Below are positions 56,591 through 64,000 of a stretch of 64,000 bases of DNA, piece by piece (position 1 is the stretch's first letter; each line of letters begins with the position of its first letter). Made by a program: the position numbers and the translations under genes. The notes under the pieces are model-generated. The model was not told where the DNA came from. It saw only the letters and a list, made by a program, of their open reading frames with translations, and did no database searches. Origin of the DNA: Arthrobotrys musiformis (lineage: Eukaryota; Ascomycota; Orbiliomycetes; Orbiliales; Orbiliaceae); assembly GCA_036971715.1 (NCBI GenBank), contig JAVHJL010000003.1, positions 3,968,001 through 4,032,000 on the forward strand. Reading direction: 5' to 3'.

Positions 56591-57370
56591 TTACCTAAGA
56601 TGTGGGCGGCGTTGGGCGAGATACGTTGGTAGTCTCGAATTGCTTGCAAATGTCGGTACCCGACCGTCTAGGAATTCTATCGGCGGAGAAAGATTCCGAT
56701 GTAGGTGTTTACTATTGATCAATAGGGTTGAGAACTAGGGAGTTCAGCTGACTATCTCGTTATAGCACCCCGTGCTCGTCTGAGTGAACTTAAACTTACG
56801 GTCTCTGATGCCAAAGCCACGGCGTTCGGTCCTCTTCGTGGCGTGCTGCCCAGCGGCGTCCTTCCCTGAATCCACACCAGCTGTTGATCGTCTTCTCCTC
56901 CATTTATCCCGAATTTGATTGACAATCCAAAAAAATAACCATTTATCTTCTTCAGTTGATTTCATCATAGCCTCTAGGACTTGATAAAAATCATCTCCTA
57001 GCTCAGAATCTGCTTGTATTATAGACCGAAATGTATTGTAGATCCGAATAATAATTTCTTCGCTATGAGCTTCCAATCGCCAAGAAGAAATCAGAGTCTC
57101 TCCTTCAACAGCGGGTTCGCATAATCTCTAAAGCCCGGGTTAGATTCATCATGCCAGAATTGGATATAGCTTCGAATGATGCACACCCACTTTGAGAACC
57201 ATTATGATGGTTTTGAATTTTATGTTTTGCCAGTTCCCCGTCATTTGTCCGTAATACGGAATTTTGAACTGTTTATGAATTAATTCAATACCAAATTGTT
57301 CCCCGCTTTTCGAGTCCCGACTTGGTTTGGGGATACGAGGAGGCTCGGGTCCAGCGATATTCCATGACAT
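56591..57370 (-). CDS. family A protein 2, about 194 aa, three exons
   Basis: Exons are 57370-57191, 57127-56800 and, tentatively, 56667-56591. Intron 1 (57190-57128, 63 bp) is GTGGGT to GCTAACCCGGGCTTTAG, phase 0. Exon 2 is 328 bases and ends in phase 1 at GAC-C followed by GTAAGT, exactly as in family A protein 1. Exon 1 has PPRIPKPSRDSK and helix FKTIIMVLK. Exon 2 has RLCEPAVEGE, IIIRIYNTF, and MMKSTEEDKWLFFWIV, then an Arg-rich stretch (KWRRRRST). The third exon could instead use another acceptor. The 3' end would lie a few bases from the end of the broken gene on the other strand. Confidence 0.6.
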
Positions 57371-58236
57371 GCCGATCGAAACAATGCTGTGGTGCGGCGA
57401 CTGAGGAAAAGATTGGGGCAGCATCCTCTCGTCTTTGCACTTTTTTGATTCCTCGCGCAACGGGCCAACATTCGAGCGGCGGACAAGAAATCTGAGATTT
57501 GGAAATCCGGCCACGTCACGCTTGTGCTTGCGCCCTTGTATTATGCGTATGTATGCATGTGTCGACAGCGCAACCGAGACGCTGCAGCTGTACAGAACTC
57601 GTTTCGCTCCGTCTCGACACATACCTCAGCTGGGGCAATTGGAGCCGGGTCCAATATGCAACACAACGCATTCCCCAGGGACCCCCCAAGCGGGACAGAA
57701 CGGAGGGAGTCGAGACCTGCTGCAACCAGGGAATGATATCGTCTGAATTACGCATTTCCACATCGAAATACCTTCTCTCGCATAGCTTTTTCCACTGGGT
57801 TTCTCGTGCGAACAAGCGCCAGCTCACCTAGCATAATTTAATCATTTCACCAGCTGTACTGCATATACTGAAGTTGCTTCTAGTATGTAACGGCAACCAG
57901 CAAACGTTAACAGCTGACCTGTCCCAACTAACGTAGCTAACCCCGTATATTCTGATATCAGAAGGACGCGGTCACTCTTTGTGCAGTCTGGGTACGAGAC
58001 CATGGTGGCCCCCTAATGCTATATAACGAAGGTTTTGAGACTACCGCCCCATAGTTTATGCTCAATACTATCCTATACTCAATCCTCCATACCCGTACAG
58101 AGTCAAACCCAATCTCGTACCAAAACCGCACAAAGAGTGACTGAACTTCGTTTAGTCCAACTTCTATCTATTTCTTCACCCAATCTCCTTCCTCAATTTC
58201 CAACCCTCAACCCCTCACCCAATTTCTCTAAATACA
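57371..58236. other. intergenic with dispersed repeat and promoter
   Basis: 57968-58003 repeats the motif of 29655-29695 (CGGTCACTCTTTGTGC, CTGGGTACGAGACCA). TATATAACG at 58020 and a long CT-rich leader precede the ATG at 58237. Long overlapping frames at 57430-57830 are shadows of one another and are not called. Confidence 0.45.
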
Positions 58237-58701
58237 ATGCCAATAGCATTTGAATCGCGCGGGGATACCAACAATCAACTCGAGACCTCAAACGAGCCTG
58301 AAACCGAGCCCGGGCCAAGCAACAGTGATCGGCTTTCCATTATCGAAAGCAAGTGCGATAGAATTCTCCGTCTGATCGAATCGCGGGGGCAAGATTTCGA
58401 GGATATCATCGAGCGTGAAGCCAAGGAGATATTAGATTATATGGAACGGAAAACCTCGAGAATGCTGGACTCCATCGAGAGTAACCGCCAAGGGGAGGAG
58501 TTATCCAGAACCTATTTACGGGAGTGGTTTAACGACAGGTTTCTGTTTCTCTTGTGCGTGTCCTTAATTTCTATATGTATGGTTGTTGTTTTCACGAGTT
58601 GGATAAACGGAGACTTGACCGTAGTCTCGAAAAACTTGGACGCATTAAGGAAATACAATCTCGAAAGAAAACGCTACGTCATGGAGCCATTGTCGTTTTG
58701 A
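58237..58701 (+). CDS. small coiled-coil membrane protein, 154 aa
   Basis: ATG at 58237. Residues 1-30 are polar and Glu-rich. Residues ~35-95 form a charged coiled-coil helix (KCDRILRLIESRGQDFEDII, EAKEILDYMERKTSRML). A single transmembrane segment follows (FLFLLCVSLISICMVVVFTSW, ~103-123) and then a basic tail. This is the same plan as the 412-aa protein at 50691, but I see no clear sequence homology. Orphan. Confidence 0.55.
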   Translation: MPIAFESRGDTNNQLETSNEPETEPGPSNSDRLSIIESKCDRILRLIESRGQDFEDIIEREAKEILDYMERKTSRMLDSIESNRQGEELSRTYLREWFNDRFLFLLCVSLISICMVVVFTSWINGDLTVVSKNLDALRKYNLERKRYVMEPLSF

Positions 58702-58959
58702 AGATTTACAGGCGCAGCGGCTTGTTTCTTATATAGTTGGTCAATTGAATTTTACGTATTTCTCATTCATCAAAGATAAAGTACTCTAGAATTCGGTATA
58801 TACAAATTCAATATGGTAGATCTATAGAACTGAACGCCCTAGGTCAAATCCTAAAGATCGAGTACTCGTGAAATTGTTCCCGAGAGTACCTCTAAAGGGT
58901 AACGAAGTTACAAGAACAAATTTCGGAAGGTGGGGTTAAGAGGTGCTAGTCTTTCGACC
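58702..58959. other. convergent intergenic
   Basis: It is AT-rich with no gene. Confidence 0.35.
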
Positions 58960-59598
58960 TTACCCTAGTATGGATTGCTTGATCCGTGAGAGGAAGCTCG
59001 TGACGATTGATGGTTTCTTAGGTGGTGGTCTGGTGTAGTGTGGCTCTGGAGCGGGTGGCGTGGGACTTAGGGTGAGTGGCGTGGGGCTTCGGGCGAGTGG
59101 CGTGGGGCTTAAGACGAGTGGCGTAGGACTTAGAGCAAGTGGCGTGGGGCTTAAGACGGGTGGCGTGGGGCTTAAGACGAGTGGCGTAGGACTTCGGGCG
59201 ATGGGCGTGGGGCTCAGGATGATTGGTGTGTGGCTTATGGTGATTGGCGTGGGGCTTGGCGTGAATGGCCTTGGCCTAGCCCTTGGCATAGGCCTTCGAA
59301 TTCGTGGAGGTGAGTAAACGGTGATCGAATCGTATATCACTGAGCACTTTCTTTTTTTTTTTTTTTTTTTCGGCGGCGTGATCTGTGGTTTGACGGTGGC
59401 AGGTCCCGGCCTAGATTTGCATGCGCGGTCTAGTTGGAGGCGCCTGTATGGGCCTTGGAAAGCCTTAGCTTCACGACGAAGAGAAACTCGTGCGGTCATA
59501 GATGCGACCTTAGTCGGAGCAGAACGAGGCTTTCTCTCCGTAACGGTGCAGGTACGAGACAAGCTACGCACTGTGCCTTGCTGATTTTCCCGCGCCAT
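58960..59598 (-). CDS. Pro-rich protein with SPTPLVL repeats, 212 aa
   Basis: The first in-frame ATG is at 59598 (MARENQQGTV). The frame is open further up without ATG. Residues ~1-80 are basic. An A19 run in the coding strand (59370-59352) gives a KKKKKK stretch. Residues ~110-185 are about ten tandem SPTPLVL/SPTPLAR units encoded by a 21-bp minisatellite (59056-59290), and the C terminus is a short basic helix (SFLSRIKQSILG). Slippage at the homopolymer would shift the frame ahead of the repeat. Function unknown. Confidence 0.45.
   Translation of the reverse strand: MARENQQGTVRSLSRTCTVTERKPRSAPTKVASMTARVSLRREAKAFQGPYRRLQLDRACKSRPGPATVKPQITPPKKKKKKRKCSVIYDSITVYSPPRIRRPMPRARPRPFTPSPTPITISHTPIILSPTPIARSPTPLVLSPTPPVLSPTPLALSPTPLVLSPTPLARSPTPLTLSPTPPAPEPHYTRPPPKKPSIVTSFLSRIKQSILG
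59056..59290 (-). repeat. 21-bp minisatellite
   Basis: About ten units of GTGGGGCTTAAGACGAGTGG-type sequence (plus strand) encode SPTP heptapeptides on the minus strand. Confidence 0.65.
59352..59370. repeat. T19 homopolymer within a coding frame
   Basis: A run of about 19 T on the plus strand lies inside the frame of 58960-59598. Its length in this sequence keeps the minus frame open. Confidence 0.6.
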
Positions 59599-60101
59599 AG
59601 AAGATAAAGCAGTGCTAAAACTAGTGAGATAGAACGATATGATTTCTTGAGGACGGAAGACTATGTTGCCATGGTGGATACAAGCAAGGAGGTTCCTATT
59701 AAGCTTATATAGATCCTCATTCACTAGTAATTCCTTTAGTAGTACAAATTTCAAGTCTGAGACGCTTGCAATAAGCTAACTCATTGCTTTGTGGACTTAT
59801 GATCGGAGCGGATAGCTCCCCTTCATTCGAAAACGCATGCCATGTGTACTCCATTTTCCGCTAACGACTCGGCCGCGCGAGCCCCATTTCATCTCAGCCG
59901 GGACGTTCAGCAATCCCTCCTGTTCTGCCAAGCAAAAATATTGCCACCCCCTCAGGACCACCCCCTCCATCGCAGATGAGCTATTGGCACACATCGGGTC
60001 GGGGTTTGCGACAGTCGCTGCCGCTTCAAAAACAATTTGGTTTGTGATATAAATGCAGCAATATTCAATTGATAATACTAAATTTACTTGAGTTCGACCC
60101 G
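59599..60101. other. intergenic with a 78-base repeat copy
   Basis: 59775-59852 is one copy of a duplicated segment (other copy 61887-61963). No gene. Confidence 0.45.
59775..59852 (+). repeat. 78-base duplicated segment, copy 1
   Basis: It matches 61887-61963 at over 80 percent by eye, with an identical core of about 40 bases that includes the self-complementary GGAGCGGATAGCTCC. Neither copy lies in a convincing gene. Confidence 0.6.
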
Positions 60102-60789
60102 CTAGTCAGGCAAAGTCCATAGACTACAGTTACATGTGGGGCAATGAAAGCCTAAGTACTTCGGACCTTCTTTGTCATTGTGAGGGCTCCTGTGAGATGA
60201 TTGAGCTCGAGTGGAATAAGCACTTGGAGTCCCCGCATTTGACGGTGGTGCCGGGTTTTGTGAAGGCGGCGCTGATGAGGGAACCTGGCCATCGTGCCTT
60301 ACGCGTGATTGTTGTAGCGTGGCTGATACTTGAGGCAGATTTACCAATCTTTGAGTTGGAAAAAGCGCCGTCGTTATAGCTAGGGGACTGTTTTCATCCA
60401 TCTTCCAAGCCCAAATGTATTCACCATCCTGTTGGTTCTCGTGCACACAAGACCCTTTCTGTCTAGCAGACTCGTATGACCACTGCGAGAATTTGGTCTC
60501 GTTTAATCCCTCTTCGATCAAGTTTTTCTATGAATTTCCAGTTATTAGTGGTTTCCCAGGCTTTCCATCAAGGCAGGAGGCTTACCTCGAAGAAAGTGGT
60601 GGGTAGGGGTGGCGGTCCCATAGCCATAGTGACTACTCGGTACTCTAGAGGCAGTCGGCAGGGTACTGAAATAAATCCTGTAACTTCAAAAGCTTCTTGG
60701 TTGGGCGAGATTTGTAAGACATCGGTGTCTACAGTAGTAGCGTCATGACGCTGCTTGCAGCCGGGGCCTGCCTGTTGCGACAAATACAT
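60102..60789 (-). CDS. 209-aa orphan protein, two exons
   Basis: Exons are 60789-60586 and 60527-60102. The intron (60585-60528, 58 bp) has GTAAGC, ACTAATAAC and ATTCATAG; phase is 0, and both exons are codon multiples. The first exon starts MYLSQQAGPG. Exon 2 reads FSQWSYESARQKGSCVHENQ and WAWKMDENSPL, then a Ser/Pro/Gln-rich part, and ends HCPTCNCSLWTLPD with a CPTC motif. I do not recognise it. A further upstream exon may exist (open frame 60743-61180, minus). Confidence 0.5.
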
Positions 60790-63143
60790 TGAGGGCTGAG
60801 GATGGGTACTGAAGACGAGAGGCTATAGCGACGAGTTTGGTAGTAACGATTGAGGCAAAAGTCCATTGTCCTGTGAAAATCAGCGATCTCTTATACACAA
60901 GATGGTTTCTGATTTCATACGAGAGGATACCGAAGCTAGGTACAGAGAATCCACGCATCGCGCGATACATCGACTCTGGTAGGCCCCAGGTCCGAGTGCA
61001 CAGGTGGGCCTCGCACTTCGAGCATGTTTGCATGGGATGAAGCACGTCGGTGGCACAGCAGGATATTTTATATCCACTACCACATGCGTCATTTCTTGGC
61101 TTGAGAAGTGTGGTTCGACTAGTCATGGGCGGGAGTTGTTTTTGTTTACCATCCTCCAATGAGCATGCGCCTACGCCCACCTTGCAGCCGTGGGCTCAAT
61201 CACGGAATTCGATATTTTGTGATACCGGATCAGCCGAGACTCATGTGCCGTCTCGTTTTCGCGCTAGAGACCCGACAGAATGGTAAATTATTGCATATTC
61301 GCTCGATTGAGGTCGAATGACCGACGCCTGCCAGTCCGGATGGGTGGATCGTCGTTAAATATGTCCTGACCGAGATGAAATATATCCATCTTGGGACATC
61401 CGCGATGCGTTGGGCGACGCTAACGGCTCGTATTCAAGTTGAGAACCATTGAGGGTCTATAGTAAGCTTTGATATAGAGATGTTGCAACGGTATGAATGG
61501 CGCTCACCTGTTGGCTCCAAAATTAGCTCCAAATATCACGCCACCGGCCCCATCTGGGGCCTTGTTTCGTCGCTGGGGCCGGACTTTGTGAATAAATCCT
61601 TTGACAATTGAAGCGCTCGTCAATGCGCATTCCAGCTCCGACTCGAAATATGAAGCTGAACTGTGACACCATGTTATAATTTGCAGCCGGCGAAATCCAA
61701 GCGATTGCAGGCATGATGCCTGTTTGGCTGCATGTCGTATAGAACTAGAGCTGCAGAGGTCAGCTTCATGGGTCAATGATCGGCAGTTGTTGCCCCGAGA
61801 GGCCGCGCAACTGATTAGCTCGACACGGACCCTTCTGCGTATCCTAGAATCTCCTTTCAGTGAATTTTCGACGGTGCTTCCAACGAGCTAGCTCATTTCT
61901 TCGTGGACTTATGATCGGAGCGGATAGCTCCCCTTCATTCGAGAAGTATGCGGTGTGTACTCCTAGCTGCCAAGCGCTAGCTCTTCCTCTTCGGTGGGGC
62001 CTTCTCAATTGTCTCGGGTTAATGGAGCCGAGCATGACCCGTCGTTCGACTTTTTCGACTAAAAAAACCCAGCCGCAAAGAAACGGACGTCTGGGCAGGG
62101 TTAGCAGCTGGCGGGAGCTTCAGAGGTGAGCGACTGTACTTCGTCTGTCAACGTTCGCGGGAGCTTGTACCACGTTGTGCTTGCTCTAGCACTAAGCAGT
62201 AAAAGGTTCGGAGCGGATGGCATGGTATCACGCCAAGCGTAAAGTTTGAAGGGCCCTAGTCCAACAATAGAATGTGAATACCAATCGGAGATACAGAGAT
62301 ACGTGGAGATACGTCCGACCGTGGCGAAGACAATTGACAGCCACTATACACAACGCAAGCCCCGCCCAGTCCTGCAACACTTCGTTATCGATAATGTGTT
62401 GTTCAAGTCGATTCAACATCATGGCAGAGCTGGGTACGAGACCGTGTAAGAGCGTCGAAGACTCACTGTAGATCCTCCACAGATAATATTGTGTCGTGGC
62501 GACAGCTGCTTTGAACCAGTTCATTGATATGTTTGTGGAAGTAGGTTAACTCTCTTTCGATTCGGAATCCCGACCGTAGTAGAGTATGGAATCAAGGCTT
62601 ATATATCCTAATATCCTCGTGAGCGTATTAGCGTATAGTATCCCAAACGGATAGCTGTTATCTATCAAGGGAATACAGTAGCGGAGCACCCACGATTGCG
62701 GCCTAACTGTCCGGGGTTAGAGGGGGTTTGACGGGTCTGCATGAGTTTGAACGCCGGTGGATAGAAGAACAAGAGGGAGAGAAGAAATGGGTAGAAGGGC
62801 TGAAAGAGAGAGAGGCTATTTGGGGAATTTAAGAGAAGAGAAGCTTGGGAGCGCTACTCCTAACCCGCCCTCTTTTAAGGCAGAAAATATTAGAGGGTGT
62901 GCCCGATGCGGTGCGGGAAATGAGCGGCGAGGCTGCTAAAGCCACCTAGACTTCCATGGACTGAAAATCACATTTCATGAGTCTCTTACTTATGAGTGCG
63001 CTCAAGGTACTATATTGCCATGTTGTGGATTTAAAAATGGTATTGCATTTCTCGACAATCGGGGGCTAACTAAGATATAGGAGTAAAGGAAGAATAAAAG
63101 CATATGTAACGCTATAAGCCGGCCTCGAGCCCAGGCACTCCTC
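60790..63143. other. gene-poor stretch
   Basis: Except for repeat copy 2 (61887-61963) and a CTGGGTACGAGACC motif at 62433, I can support nothing. The minus frame 60743-61180 has Cys pairs (CSKCEAHLC) but starts at GTG and could be an upstream exon of the previous gene. Confidence 0.4.
61887..61963 (+). repeat. 78-base duplicated segment, copy 2
   Basis: This is the partner of 59775-59852, about 2.1 kb away in the same orientation. The flanks differ. Confidence 0.6.
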
Positions 63144-63713
63144 TCAATTTGTCTTTTTATTCAGTCGACAACCATCCTTCTTCTTTAAGGTACGAGGGGG
63201 TTCCGGCATTGAGGCCTTCATAGTCTTTATACGACGTTCTGACCCCTTAAGTGAGTTTCGGGGCCGAGGATGTTTCGATCGTTTCCTTTTGCTCTCTCGA
63301 GGTCGAAGTCTAGCTGCTGAGTCTAGTGAATATCGCGGCGCTTGACCCCCAAGAGGTTTTTCATTTGATGCGAGCGGCGGTGGTGGAGTATTGCTCGGTC
63401 TGCTGGGGTCTCGATCTGAGTTATCTGGGTTTATGGATTGGGTGGGTAGCGATCGGGAATGCGAATCCAAGGGAGATTCTTTCGTGTGGCAGGTTTCGTC
63501 GAGACATTGGCTACGATGGTCCAATTCTACCTCTGTGGGTGTCTCCGAATACGGTTCCGAATCTAAAGAAAGTATACGTACTAGTAATGTAAAACTGTGG
63601 GCCATAGGCCAGGCAAACTCACCTGCGTACCATTGCTTGTGTTTTCCCCCAGGGATCAAAAGAGTTGTCGCTAAAGGTTCCGTTTGCATCGTTTCCGTAT
63701 ACGTAGAAGACAT
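63144..63713 (-). CDS. 169-aa basic, disordered protein, two exons
   Basis: Exons are 63713-63623 and 63562-63144. The intron (63622-63563, 60 bp) starts GTGAGT, has ATTACTAGT and ends TTTAG; phase 1 fits and the total is 170 codons with stop. The first exon is MSSTYTETMQTEPL. The second is Ser/Pro/Asp-rich and then strongly basic (RPRESKRKRSKHPRPRN, KTMKAS, RTLKKKDGC), likely nuclear or nucleic-acid binding. No domain is recognised. Confidence 0.5.
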   Translation of the reverse strand: MSSTYTETMQTEPLATTLLIPGGKHKQWYAGEFAWPMAHSFTLLVRILSLDSEPYSETPTEVELDHRSQCLDETCHTKESPLDSHSRSLPTQSINPDNSDRDPSRPSNTPPPPLASNEKPLGGQAPRYSLDSAARLRPRESKRKRSKHPRPRNSLKGSERRIKTMKASMPEPPRTLKKKDGCRLNKKTN

Positions 63714-64000
63714 GTCGGCATACGATGCTTTGGCGCTGCACTGCGGATGGTCATGAGTTGCAAGTACAAGTTCGATGCGTTCCTTCTTCGAAATGAGCAG
63801 ATCAACGCAATATTAATACATTCTCAACGGTCAAAAGAAACCTCACTTCGAGCTGGTCTCGTACGCCAACCCAAGAAAACTCGTATGCATCTCATATATG
63901 CAACTCGAGCCCCTGGTTTGGCCGCCTCAAGACTTTGCAGGATACTTTCAGATAAGTACCTATACATATGTACATAACCTCAGCCCCGCCTTTAGATTAG
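63714..64000. other. right edge
   Basis: A copy of GCTGGTCTCGTACGCCA lies at 63859. No gene is visible before the end of the window. Confidence 0.35.

Noticed and set aside
57430..57831. Overlapping frames on both strands
   Set aside because: They overlap each other in four phases upstream of family A copy 2, without splice or domain evidence.
1..64000. CRISPR arrays, operons, ribosomal RNA, prophage
   Set aside because: No regularly spaced identical repeats, no rRNA and no bacterial gene organisation; the spliceosomal introns show the DNA is eukaryotic.

Overview
The window reads as nuclear DNA of a filamentous ascomycete. Open frames are joined by short spliceosomal introns, mostly 53-103 bp, with GTRNGT-like donors, CTAAC/CTGAC-like branch points and AG acceptors. 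Protein types are ones common in such fungi: BTB, RING-H2, F-box-like, FHA plus protein kinase, and a large kinase-like family with an IEYKAPH-type motif. The species is not identified. There are no ribosomal RNA genes, no convincing tRNA and no operons. Gene density is low, most proteins are orphans, and repeats and broken genes are frequent, so I read it as an accessory (variable) chromosomal region rather than a core one.

Layout. 0-5.5 kb holds a BTB gene and a kinase-like gene broken by one TAG. 5.5-14.5 kb is almost gene-free, with decayed tandem repeats, minisatellites and a 195-bp inverted-repeat element beside a 5'-incomplete gene. 14.5-20.8 kb holds two copies of one gene, a broken copy without a RING and an intact RING-H2 copy, around a 692-aa protein with a long QQPV/QQPAV repeat. 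20.8-27.3 kb is sparse. 28.8-43.4 kb carries two small paralogous families together with F-box/LRR-like genes. 43.7-55.6 kb holds a zinc-finger gene, two more F-box/LRR-like genes, a coiled-coil membrane protein and a 729-aa FHA-kinase. 55.6-64 kb holds a broken basic protein gene, the third member of one family, a small membrane protein and proline- or arginine-rich proteins.

The main new item is a three-member family of about 195-aa, helix-rich proteins (at 30 kb minus, 43 kb plus, 57 kb minus). The members keep the same three-exon layout and intron phases although sequence identity is low; one copy has only 23 bp between its splice sites. A second two-member family (29 kb plus, 36 kb minus) shares one intron at the same position and phase. 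Splice sites were placed by eye from consensus signals and by checking that phases and total lengths agree; none was tested against RNA.
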